DNA of 64,000 bases from Mansonella perstans. Its lineage: Eukaryota > Nematoda > Chromadorea > Rhabditida > Onchocercidae. The stretch covers positions 186,001-250,000 of the forward strand of contig JBAMDO010000040.1 of NCBI GenBank assembly GCA_037074765.1. The letters are read 5' to 3'. Made by a program: the position numbers and the translations under genes. Under the pieces are notes generated by a model. It did not search any database. It was given only the letters and a program-made list of their open reading frames with translations, and was not told the DNA's origin. Shown here piece by piece: positions 25,538-38,300 of this stretch. Each line of letters starts with the position of its first letter. Positions within the stretch are counted from its first letter, which is position 1.

Positions 25538-27045
25538 CTACAACAACACATCTGGATAGGATGGAACTAACTGTTTAATGTCACGTCCCAAACGACTGAA
25601 CGTGTAAGTGAGAGTGCCCGCAACTGCTGAAAGTGCTAGCGAACCTGTTATACAGTATGTTGCTGAGATTACCATTACGATTTTCGCAACTGTCGCCTGA
25701 AATTGCATCGAAATTGAACAATCTAGAATAAACTCCATCATTCGATTGGCTCAATTAGTTGAAAAATGGACATAGGCTTCATCCTTTATTTATATCTCGA
25801 CAGCATAGCGAGAGTGGATACGGGTTTTAATGTAGATAGCAATTAATGACTACACAGAGGAGATAATGAGAGTAAAAGAGCAAAAGAATAAAAATGGTTA
25901 CCTGGTTACTTTCTCTCAAACCATATCTGCAGTATTTTGCAAAATGCTCACAGTTATTCAAGAGGATATTGTAGTTCGTTTTTCCAAGCTATAATGTTCA
26001 ACATGAACTGGTGATTTATATTGTGTAACTAAGTAATTGATGGAGATTCACTTTACTACGTATGTTAATTATTATGATAGGAATAAATGATCAAAAACAA
26101 TTTAACTGAATAAAAATTACCATCAGTAGCGCTCGATCAACCACAATAACCGGTGGAAAAGGCTTTTTTTCCTTATCAAGTGAGTTATTTATCCGGCAAC
26201 AATCACCGTTAGCAACGGTTATTAGTTCATCACGACGAATCTGAAATACACTAATGGACAAGATTCTAACTCACCGTTTTTTGATTATACTAGATTTGAG
26301 CTGCTTTCTCGACTTCCACTTAAGCAGTATATCTCTGATGATGAATTTTTTATTAAACTGTAAAATATAATCTCAAGAACTTTCCAGTATTATAAAAGTC
26401 TGTGTCGTGTAGAATATCGTCAACAATTGTGCTGTCAACTTCGATCACATATGAGAAATACTTCAAAGACTATAAAGTACTGGTAAAATAACCTGCACTT
26501 GGTTACTGCATGACACCTTTGTTTTGATACTTGCCAACGATTCAAGCGAAGTGTTGATAAGATTCTCGCCAAAATCACCGAAATCGGTCCCTGTATGGGC
26601 GATGTATGCTTTTTTGTCGTAAAAACCGATAAACACTCCCCAATGCTTAAACACTTTACTTATGCAACAGCATAAAAATTGAAGATCAAACAAGACCAAG
26701 AAAGTAGCGCAGAAACAGAGTACTCTGCTCGCACTTGCTTTTTCTGTCATAAAAGATACAAAAACCTTTCGGAAACTTCAATTCTTCAATATACTCAAAT
26801 ATAAGAATTGAAAGATAGTAATGGATGTCAAGAGCAGTATATGGACGGTATGCATATTTAACAAATCACTGAATAGAGAAAAAAGAATAAAATCAGCACT
26901 CAAATTAAGAGGAACGTACTGTATAAATTCGTCGTTTTATACCACCCACGACACGTCGAAACTCGATCAAATCACCAATTTCTAAGTGAGAACAAAGTCT
27001 TTCTGCCTCCATCCATTCTGTGACGAATTCACCTGGTTTTAACAT
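25538..27045 (-). CDS. LRAT/PLAAT (H-rev107, NlpC/P60-like) domain protein with C-terminal membrane segment (214 aa)
   Basis: Five exons, all phase 0: 27045-26920, 26645-26493, 26240-26121, 25988-25902, 25696-25538. The order of motifs is that of the LRAT family: an N-terminal GDLIEFRR strand, HWGVFIGF with catalytic His43, AHTGTDFGD with second His59, a basic/hydrophobic linker, and NNCEHFAKYCRYG with nucleophile Cys146. Residues from about 163 include a long hydrophobic stretch (IVMVISATYCITGSLALSA) consistent with a C-terminal transmembrane helix, as in PLAAT and LRAT proteins. Known relatives are thiol acyltransferases or phospholipases acting on phosphatidylcholine, N-acyl-ethanolamine precursors or retinol; the substrate here cannot be read from sequence. 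Exon 2 uses a TTTAAG acceptor. The ATG lies 11 bases after an ATTTCAG acceptor (27058-27057) suited to trans-splicing. Confidence 0.9.
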
Positions 27046-27062
27046 ATTTCAAGTATCTGAAA
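27046..27062 (-). promoter_or_regulatory. Spliced-leader type acceptor of the LRAT-like gene
   Basis: Minus strand reads ATTTCAG, then ATACTTGAAAT, then the start ATG. There is no upstream exon with a matching phase close by, so trans-splicing is the simplest reading. Confidence 0.5.
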
Positions 27063-27722
27063 TGAAACATTCCATACAAATTAATGCTACTTTCCGTCAA
27101 CTGTAATTCACGGCCTTCGAAGAGCGTCTAAACATTACAATGAAAAATCATGTTTACTTCTTGACCAACAAATGGCTATCACATTCATTCATCAGGCTCA
27201 AACCATTCAATTCCTGGAAATGATTAAGTTACTGTTAATATATTTCCGAAGATTAAATTACTGTTAACATCCGCAGTGAAATTCCCTCAGTCGATATTTC
27301 CACGCTAATCAGCAACTATGGAGGATGGAGCACTTCTCTTCCTTTTTCTTCAAGATATTGTCTTCTTACATGTAAATAAAAAAAAAAAAAAAAAAAACTC
27401 ATTCATATTTGGAATCAAATAAATCAAATAAAAGAGTCCTCATTAAAACGATAATCCATTCTTAATAATAACACAAGTATTATTACATAGCATTTAAGAA
27501 ATACCATTCGTATATCACGTATATCGTTCTTATATCATAAAGACTTCCAGACACTAATTATATCATTTATCATTATACGAACAAAACTATCTTTCCAAAA
27601 TTTCAACTCATACAAAATAACCACCACTAAAACTGAAGAAATCTTTAATAGCCACCGCTGAAGTTTTTTCATGCTGACTTAACTAATTCCTGCACTAACA
27701 TCAGTCATATAAGGATGCATTT
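27063..27722. other. Spacer between the LRAT-like gene and the 116-aa gene
   Basis: About 0.66 kb, AT-rich, with an A-run at roughly 27378-27398. No exon seen. Confidence 0.5.
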
Positions 27723-28610
27723 TCATGTATAGTAGTATCGTCTATTCGAAGACCTATTTCGGTATGCGGAATTGTTCGCCAATCCTGTATTATTCACAGC
27801 CAATCCATAATATTTACAGATGGAACGAGAACATAGCATCCGTAAGACATATTGCATTTCAATCTCTTCATCCATTTCTTTGACCAACAATTTTCCATCT
27901 ATTAATTAAAATATAATTTTTTACCTATTAATTAAAATCTAGTTATAATAGAATATAGCAGCAGCAATAAAATAGATATCGTGATTTCTCAAAGAATTAA
28001 GCAAGATTTATAAAAACTTACAATGTCAACAAAATAACATTACCTGTATGCAACCACTGCAATCGAGCTTGCTTCGCCCTAGCAACGTACGCTCGGAAAT
28101 CCCAAATATGATTTACATCATTCCTTATCGGTTCTCAGATCAAAGCAAATCTCATTTCTCCATAACACCATGATTATCAAAATGGTAACCAGTGCTTTTC
28201 AGGCTTGCCTGCTTATATCTGCAAAACTAATGGTTACTTGCGGAAGCTTCATTTTTTTTCACATAAAGTATGCAAAAAATTTGACAATATTAGTTCTTAT
28301 TGTTTAGTAAATAAGTATTTAAGTACAATTTAATTAAATGATAAAATAAAAGCATATACGAAGAACTTTGCTCTAGTGAATAAGAAAATGCCCAATCAAT
28401 ACCAAGATTTGGATTGGAACAGGGAAATGCTGAAGGAATGTAAAGAAATTTATTAACAGCATAATATTTACTCTACAACACTTAATCCTTTTTTATTTAT
28501 ACTTATTACGTTATAATAAGAATATGCTGTAAGAGATTTCAAACAAATATTTGATTTAAAGTGAAATTTTATTTAAATGACTCACCAGATTGTAAGAGCA
28601 ATCGATTCAT
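27723..28610 (-). CDS. Uncharacterised small protein (116 aa)
   Basis: Four exons in consistent phase: 28610-28586, 28429-28360, 28123-28044, 27898-27723 (351 nt). It starts MNRLLLQS soon after a TCCTACAG acceptor. The middle is helical and charged, with NHIWDFRAYVARAKQARLQW followed by KLLVKEMDEEIEMQYVLRML, then a Cys-containing CSRSICKYY and a basic, Tyr-rich tail RNRRYYYT-like end (actual last residues SSNRRYYYT). It has no clear signal peptide or membrane segment. I do not recognise the family. It lies between sorb-1 and the LRAT-like gene on the same strand. The third exon uses a GATAAG acceptor, which is unusual and makes that junction the least secure; two other exon boundaries are canonical. 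Confidence 0.6.
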
Positions 28611-29328
28611 GCTGTAGGAATTAGAAGTGTTGCATAATTCTTCAGATTATTTTAATCAGTTCCTTTTACCTCCGAAATACTACAGGAATACTAAGAACTG
28701 ACAAAAAAAAAAAAAAAAAAAAAGCGAAATAACCCATTACCACAACGAGCATCCAACCTATCAGATAGAGTTAATCACATCATTGGAATATCCGTAGATA
28801 CGATGAGAATTAAAAATTGTTTTGAAGCTCCACCCTTCAAAACAATTTTTTCGAACCAAAAACGAAAAGAAACATTTTAGGTGGAAGTCGTTTCTGAGTG
28901 CAATTTCAACTCTGATCGTTAAAGTGAGAAGAGATGTCCTGATCACTTTAATAAACAGATCAGAATCAGATCATGCAAATTAGCAATGCTTTCTCCTCGG
29001 TACTTGTAAAATTCCAGGAGTCATTTTTAGTATTTTTGAATTCAATGTATTATCTCTATGATCTATCACATAAACTTTAACTTGTACATTCACATTGCAC
29101 ACAATTTAACTTGCATTTCAGTTACACCGTTATCGGTGTTTGACTTGTCTGACTTCACAGTCTGACTTACTCTACTTTCAAATAGTTATGTAGTAAAGAC
29201 AACGAAAGATATTATTGCTTTTTATCGAATTGAATGAAATATCGAAAACAAAATGAATGCAACGAGCAAAGGATGCAAAGTCGGTGCAAAGCAGTATGGA
29301 AAACAAATACCATTTCTATTTGTAATTT
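28611..29328. other. Spacer between the 116-aa gene and sorb-1
   Basis: About 0.7 kb with an A-run at about 28704-28722. Holds the 3' UTR of sorb-1; no exon recognised. Confidence 0.5.
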
Positions 29329-32300
29329 TTAATGCCGCTCAACATAATTGCCTGGAAATGTTCCGAATTGACCTGTTCGTGATAAAGTACCTGGAACGGG
29401 AAAAATCTTTAGGGAACAAAGATGTTATGAATATCAAAAACTATCCTCGAAGACTATAAAAATGTAATAATATCAATTAGCTCGAAAGGTTTTTCAATCT
29501 TATTTATTTTGCAATATTATCATAACAAATTGTCGTTATTACTTGCAATTATCCAATCATTCTGTATCGTCAGTTTTTTATTAGTGGTAGCATAAGTTAC
29601 TGCATATTAGATACTATAATTTTTTACGAATATTTCCGGATTTCTTCCTAAGTTTATGCGTAAAAAACCGAAATTTCTTGAGATTTAAAAAATGACGAAA
29701 GAGAAAAGTTTCGACTAACCAATGAACCAACCATCATCGCATTTTTCAATAACAAAAACGATATCATTTTCTTGGAGCTCAAGTTCGTCCGCATTTCTTG
29801 GCTTGTAAGCATAGAGGACCCGATAACTGAAATGTGGTTCTTTCAGAATATGAAGTCTATCTAATCTCGTAGTACTGTGCAAAATTAATTTCTGGTTGTC
29901 CCAATTATAACTGTATACTCTATATTCGCTAATAAACTACACCATCATCAATAAACCTTTATCAAACCTTCATCGTCCATCTTCTCCAACCTAAACAAAA
30001 ATAATTTTCACGACACCCAATGCTGAGGACATTTTATTTTTCTATGCATCAACAATTGCATTACCTGAATAAATCGTATCAAATATTGTGTAGAATGAAG
30101 CAAGATAAAAAGAAACTGACATTTCCGCGTTTTTGGAAGTCATGTTCGTCGGTCCAAAAAGGTCTCCTTGGCCATACCTTTTCTCCCATTCTCCCATTTC
30201 ATCTCCATTATTAGCCTTTAATGCTACTGCTGGATTTTCGTCTCTATAAATGTGAAATGTATTTGGATGAATAATATAAAAAAAACTCGATGAACTGAAT
30301 TTTATTTAATTTAGTATTAAATTTATTAAAGATTCCGAAAACTATGTGAAGTTGAATCGGGTGCGTAAAGTGTTGGAATCTCTCCAACGTAAAACGAAGC
30401 AAAGGCGAGATTTCCCTTCCCTTATAAGCTTCTTGTTTAATGATAACGCGATAATCTTGCAAGTGAGATTTCCATCTCTTTCTTAATCAGATTGTTGGCA
30501 ATTTCGGACATAAATGATTGATTCACTGCTGATAATAAATAACTATGATAAAACAGAAACCGAGACACGTTTTACTTACGATGTAAAATTGGCATCAATC
30601 ACAAAGACAATCGAAATACTTGGACGTGAAGAGTCAATAAAATTTCCGATCGCGTGGTGTACGTGTTTTCTGCTTAACTGGTTTAAAGCCGAACAGAGTG
30701 CTTTGCCTACTGTTTAACGCAGTGATTCCGATTGAACCGTCAGCGATTTCGCTTATAAAGAACTAATACATTCAGCAGCCTAACAAAAAATGAAAGACTA
30801 TTCGGCTCGATGTACACGGAACATTTGACTGAAGTATATTCGAAAATTGTCGGTAATTGCTTCGATAAACCAACTAACATTGCTTGCTGGAAACCTTCGA
30901 TAATAACAACAATGAATGTATGCCAAGCAGGGTTTCAACAACAAATAGTAGAGGACATGATTCTCCAGGAATCTCCAACAATATCCATGATTAAAATTCA
31001 TTGTACGTCAAATGTATACTAGTTGAGGTCCGGATTCTTGCATGCTCAAATATTATGCATTGTATGGTGACGTTTTACAACCTGATCCGTAAATGCAACC
31101 AAAATAGTGTAAATCTGTTGTTCCACCACATTGGTTAAGATGTCTAATAGCTAATATTGTTGTTGTTGACTGTTGCTGCAGATTGTTATTTCACATGAAA
31201 TAAGCTTGCTGGATCACATCTTATTGTTTTGCCGATATATCCGGATTTTACTTTTTATTGAACAACACCATGATGCTCGTAGTGGATGTGCTGCTATAAT
31301 TGCTGAGAAGTGCATCTAATATCCTTGGTATATATTTTTTAAATGATAAAATACACTTTTCAGGATATACTTTTCATCATTCACTAGGTAAATCGAAATA
31401 TGGTCAGAAATAAGCATAAACATCAATGACGATACTTTTCATCATCAACCTCAACCGATAATTTTGCAATATTAGCAATTTTTTAGATAAATTTTTTTTT
31501 GTGAAAAACAGGATTTGACTCCGTGAGAATAGTGCAAACAATTACTTTTCAAAACGTTCTAAAAAAGACCGTAATTCATTAATCAAACTTTCAATGGCTT
31601 CAGAGGAGAGATCCAAGACGTGCAATAGCAAGTGCCTAACCTCGGTATGTGCTTGCAACCTAGCGCAACAAAATTAAAAGAAATTGAAACAAAGAAAATT
31701 ACAGAATCAATGTTATATGCAATGACAACTTTTTTATTGCATTAGGTAAACTTAGACGAATCTAATATCCTAGAAAATATGGAAATTCCTCTCCTCTAAC
31801 TCAGATACTTTCATGTAAATGAAGTTAAGTAATCTCTTTTACAGCGGAAGATTTCCTCAATAATTACCTAATGTGGAATAGGGAAGAGCTTAATGAAAAT
31901 AATCAAAGATAATGACTGAAACTGAAAAAAAAGAATATAAGAGAAGAGAACCGGCTTAATATACGGTCTGCTCGACAAACGTTCCATTTTAAAAAATCAT
32001 AGCATCCCATCATGAACTGAAAACTAAGAAATCAATTTGTTCTAAAACAAATTTTGAGCTTTCCAAAAATTTTCCATTTATATAATCATTTTAGCTAGTT
32101 TTATTTTTTAAAGAGAGAACAAAAGTTTAAAAATGAAGTATGAAAATGAAATGTTACGTTGAAAAGAAATAAAAAAGAGAAATGTATAATTATTATATGA
32201 TAGGTCACTGGAAGGAAACAATACTGGTCATTACTTTTTTTCCTTTTTTCCTCTTTTTCCGTCCAAAAAATGTCGTAGAAGTATGGCTCGCTAATATTGT

Positions 32301-35300
32301 CATAGCTGCAATCTTTATGAAAATAAGAAGAGAATTTCTTCTTTTCTTTTTTCTTAGCAAAGTTACTAAGATCTAATGATATCTCATTTTCAATCCATTT
32401 ATGCTTTTGCAGTGAGTAATTGCAGTGAGTGATTGTTTAATTGTTGCTAATATCGTTGAAAATTATTGAATCTTATTTATTTTTCTATGGAGAAAAAAAA
32501 TGAAAATTCTGATTGTGCAAATAGCGCAGAACCATGAATTACTTGGCAAGATGTGGTTCAAAACTAGTAACAAACACAAGATGTTCTTCAAGAATTTCAA
32601 CAGTTTGATCAGTTTAAAATAACAAATATCGACACAATTTGACGAAGTTTAGTCATTTGGTGTATTAGAAAACTATCTGCTCTGATTTATGTTAGAAATT
32701 ATAGTTATTTTGATATATGATGCGTGAGAATAACAGATTTATTCATTTAATGGCAGATGATGATACCTACTGGTGTCGCTTACGTGGTTATGAAGTCTTA
32801 TGTCAAGAAAGGAAGCAAGAAAAACAGAAAAGTAAAATTAATGGTGCTACAAATGAACTATCTGCATGCTTTTAGTGAAATAATGCTCTAATTAATATTG
32901 TTTCTAGTTTGTTTCTATTATCTTTCAAGAAAATGAAAGCAAATAACTTAAACAGTCCGAATTTTGTTCAGTTAAGGATCTGATTAGTACTAAAAATGTT
33001 GATTTTTTTTTAATTTTGAAGAAAATTCATAAAAATTGAAGCACGAAAAGGCGGTAGACCTGATAAGAGTGGTAGTGACACGTGGTGTTTTAGGTCTATC
33101 CGGTATTTCATTACTGTCATGCAAATTGATCTCACACACTTCGCGAACATATGATTTGGGAAAAATTCCAGTTTGTCCATGAATATTTTTACCTTCGATC
33201 CAATTGGCATCAATATTTCGCAAATGCCAAAGTATTTCACCCTATCAATTGTGAATTTAAAATCCGATTACTAGCAATGAACACTGAAGAAGGAAAGAGA
33301 TTTCTCATCACTTTTTCAAAAAAAGAAAAAAATTTTTGCAATTACAAAGTTTTTAGTTTAGATGGCTCCCGAATATATATATACTGCAAGAATAAATAAA
33401 TAAAGTTGAAACATGATGTATTTTAACAAACTTTTTGCAGCGACAACTCATTCTTATTTTTGGCGGAAAATGGAAATAAAGCGACCAGCTCGATTTGCCC
33501 AATCTTCTCATTATTGTTAATCTTTAATCTTATATTTTGAATTGTATTGATTGAATTCCACATAACTTTAATAAATTAATTCCTGCTAATACACTAAAAT
33601 TTAAAAGCTGTCTCTTCTGCTTATTATCTTATTCGATTCACTGTCAAGGGAAGAAAATGCGTCGCAAAATGCGTCGTACTGAGCAGTAACAGGCAGCGCT
33701 TATCGAGAGATAATTTGTTACTAATAGTGATAAATTAGCTTAGCAAGGAAAAATAGAATAATTCTGTATCAATGAATCCAATTATTTAAACGAAAATATG
33801 AATTCAGTAATAAAAACGTTACTTGTACATAGGCAGAAGGAAAAATGCCAATTTGACCATTGTGTTCACCTTCCATCCAATTGATATCGATTGTGCGATA
33901 CACGCGTATCACATCATCACGGTTAAACGATAATTCTCTAGAATTAAGCATTATATTACAAGCATTACAGTCGTTAAAGTTTCCATTAGATAATTAAAAT
34001 TTTATTCGACGAATTGCTTTTCATTTAATTCATCCACATTTATTAAGCATAGCATAATTCTGGAGAATGTTTGCTCAGTGGTCCATAGAATATTTTGAAG
34101 GACTGGAAGTATCCAAAGTAAGAAGAACGAACTTGCATCAAAAAGAAAAACAAATTAAATCAGAAACGAAAAACCAGGATTAAAGTTAGGGACAATTAAA
34201 TTAAAGTATTACTTAGGGCTGACAGCTTTGAAAGGGAACAGTGCAGTACAAGTTGTAAATTCAGTCTGAAACATTGCTTGAGGTGTAGTAGCACGTTCTG
34301 GGCGGCCAAATTCATTGATCAACCCACCAAAGCGATTAAAATTTTTTTGAAGAGCTGGAGAACCAGAAGGTCTGAAAATTTTAACTTGCATAACAACAAT
34401 TAAATTATCACTTCTAGCTAACAAAAACAACAGGTCTCAAGTTTTGGAAACTAGCAGATCCAAAAATCGTGAACGTAAAATAGCTGAAAGATCAACTTCA
34501 ATAGGGCCATAACTGGTGGGTTACCTTACTAAACATCATTTGTTAGTGATGAAATATAACCTGATCTACTAGATACTTCACGTTGACCAAAACAAGTATA
34601 TTTAAGCTAAATGGCGAGTCAGCGCCTCATAAATTGTAATAGTTCCAACTAAATATATTGAAATATTAAAGGAAGAGCAATAACAACTAACACATATCCA
34701 TGCCGTCGATTTCGTTGTTGTTGCAATTCTTCAGAAAGCTTCTCAACTTTTTGCTGGATAAAAACTTCATATTTCGAAAGCTTTTCTTTCTCCAGCACAT
34801 TACCAGACAACTGACCATTCACTTTTGGTCTACCTAACAATTGGTTCTCTTAAAACAAGAAAAAAATACCAGTATTTAAAAATGCAAGACAGGAAAATAA
34901 CTCGATCCCGGATTGCTGAGAGGCAGATTGCTACAATCCTGAGTATCCAGCAGAATTTTTACAGTCTTCTATGTTATTTTCCGAATAACTAAAACATGAA
35001 ACGTAAAAAAGAGTTAAGGGTTTTGTTTTGCCGTTATCCACGGGAATCTCAATTCCAATATGTTAACTGAATTCAACATTTAAAATGAAAGTAAAGAATC
35101 ATCCGTGTTAAGTGTTAAATGTTAATGCAGATTCAAATATGCATTCAAATTTGTAGGTTCAGCAAAGTAAAAGAAAGCAACAGTAACGTAAGTCACGAAA
35201 GCGATAACATAAGATACGAATAGTACAAACAACAGGTAGATTTGACCGAATGATTTGACAACCGGCTCCGTGTGTCTCGTAGTTCAACTACAAGGCTAGA

Positions 35301-38300
35301 CATTTTCAAAGTTTGAGCAACAACATGCAGCAATACTTCTACTTCTTGTGAAGTTTGTACTAATATTAAATATTTTGGGAGAATCGAATCAGTAGAATAA
35401 TGATTTGATGGGCAGATAAATAATGGAGGTAAAAAAAGTATTGGAGATCGATTGATATACCCAGCTTTTACTTAGGATTCGACTCTATTTTTCAAAAGAA
35501 ACTTCGAAAATTCGCTCAGATTTAATACAATTATTTATCTAGAAACCATTCCATACAAGTCGAATAGAGGAATTCAAAAGTGTTAAGTTAATACGAAGAG
35601 ACACACCTGGATTGATATAAGATAAGCAAGACGAACAGACTTTTGTTGTTAGATTGATCAGATGTTTGTGAATACAGTAATAGTTAGGAGCAGCAAGCTA
35701 TTTTGATATATGACAATTTCCGCTTCTTCTATTGCTGTTGTTAGTTTTTTTAAGTGGAATTTTTTCATTATTGACTTATTTTTATAGTTTGTCTAGAAGA
35801 AGAAGCGGAAACTTAGTTATTACAATAATTATTTATATTTTCCTCATTTTTTTATTTTGTTTTGTTTTACTTTTTTTTTTGATTGTGATTTTTTTCCTTT
35901 TACTTAAATTTCAATTTTTTGGCTATTAATTCCACTAAGCTTCCAGGCAATCAACAAACTTTGTAAATACGTTACGGACTGATCCAGGATTTTCTCCGAT
36001 CGCTGTTGATTTAACAAGTTTATTCAGTTGCTCCGTGAATGATTCTCTTCTTTGTCCAATGTTTTATAAAGACATTCAATCTCATTCCATGATAAATTAT
36101 GACAAGGCAAATCACAATATAAACATTTTGAGGTAGACTTTGTTAGTAAAAGAGGCATCATCGTTAGATGACCCCTTGCCTCGCACTTATGCCTCGCACT
36201 TACGGTTCTGCTGAAGCAAAGCATTTAGTAGTGTGATGATGCGATAATGAGAATGACGGACAACAACATGCTGCAGCACCTAACTCATGGCTCCATCCAG
36301 GTTCCCATTCTTCAGACTCACGATTGAGATATTCTGAGGATTGCTGATATGGTCTTTCCAGTCTGTTTTGACTATCTACATAACGCCCAACACTTTTACT
36401 GCGACTCGACTGGAGTTCACGGTTTCTGAATGAATCTGTCTGATTGTCACATTGAGGATTCGGTGTCCAAGGTCCTGTAAACTTTTTTTTTTTCTTGGAT
36501 GTTTTAGTTTTCTACATTTGGAGATAGCGTTGTTGCAAGAATACAATAAGCATCAAGAAATTTTTTCTTATCACACGAATAAATGTCAAGCATCATGAAT
36601 CTCCATTTCTCGCAGAACTTTCACATAGTAGAAGAATAGAATGGAAGTGAAAATTCACTTACTGTTTACTCGCTGCACGGTTGTCGTTGGAGTCGAAAGT
36701 TTTCTTTGTTGGAACCTTAGCACTGAAGGACCTGAATAATTCTATATGGATGTGACTTGGAGTGAAGTATGGAACAAAAGATCAAGATGTGAGAAAAAAC
36801 GAATCCTGTCATACTTTGCTAAAATACTAATATCACTCATTCTAAAAATGACAAATTAAAGATCCAATCAATGGATTAATTTTATTTCTAAAATCGTAAA
36901 GAAAACAGCGATGTCATCCAAAGAAGGTAAAAATGAAAAATGTGTAACTGGTATGATTACATTCACACCTCTAGATGTTCACTAAAGTGTTTCAAGTAAA
37001 TTTCATCGAGACAATTTTAAAATAAGATAGCTATATCCATAGCTATACCCATATCTTCCTTAACGCGAAAGAAAAAAAATGCGTTTTCGAGTGATTGATA
37101 TTTTTTTGTAATTTTACAGAATTATTTTAAAAGAAGAATGATTTTATACGAATGAAATTTGATATTATTAGAATTGCAAAGCAAAAACAAAATTTTTAAA
37201 TATTAGAACGAAAGACTGAATTTTTTTTTGGAAAAGGGTGACTTATTGTCTTTAATCAGCTGTGCAATAGACAATATTGTGCACAAGACATCATGACATG
37301 CTATAACTAATATAATGATGATTGCCTCCTAGATATAATTATGCAACATTGATACAGTTCATGCAGTAGCAGTATAAACAAATACTAAAATTGCAATTCT
37401 TTTCGTTTATGAGTTCACATGAAATTTCAGCTTTCTTTCTTTGCAGATGTTTTACAGAAATTCAGAAATTTTATTATTAATGATGGGGCAACAAAAAAAA
37501 TTAGTAATGATAGGTACGGTATCAGTAACAACAAAATGACACTGTCTATGGCTGATTCCTCAGTCACTGATATTTCACTCATTAGTTTTTAAGCCTTGAA
37601 AGTTCAGCACAAAAACAGATATTTATAGAGCGCTTTCAACTCATTGAACCAGGAAAAGATCCCTTCTAATACACACAAACACACACACATATACCTACAC
37701 GTACACAACATACGCATTCCTTCCGGGCACAACAATTGGTGAGGAAGAAATACATAATGCACCTCCCAAATTGTAAGCATTAAGCATTTCTTCGTTTTAC
37801 TACAAAACCAGAATGAAGAATGAAATGAGATAAAGAGTGAAAAAAAGCTCCTTAATCTTTTTCAATCCATGACAATTTTTTATCAGAATTGTGCTGTTTA
37901 ATGAGCAGAGATGATCGAGAAAGGACTTGTCCATTCAAAATGAACATTCCTCATACCTTTACCTCATTAAATCTATTTGGGCAAATCTAAACACCTATCC
38001 ACTATCGTATGTATCATTATATAATGGTGAACAATCCTCTTGAATATGCTGCAGTGAAATAGTTGAAAAAGAATTAGATTTAGAAATATGATGCACAGAA
38101 CTTGTACATTTATGGAATGTTGCAGAGAATTGTTTTTGATCACAAAACATCAATATCAGAATATAAATATTCTTATTAGAATCGGCATGATTTTTTTGCA
38201 ACTAAATTCAAATCAAACAGGCATCATCAATAATGTCAACATAGTAACAATCACAACTAAAAACTTTATGGTTAAGTTTTATGCCACTTATTATTTTAGA

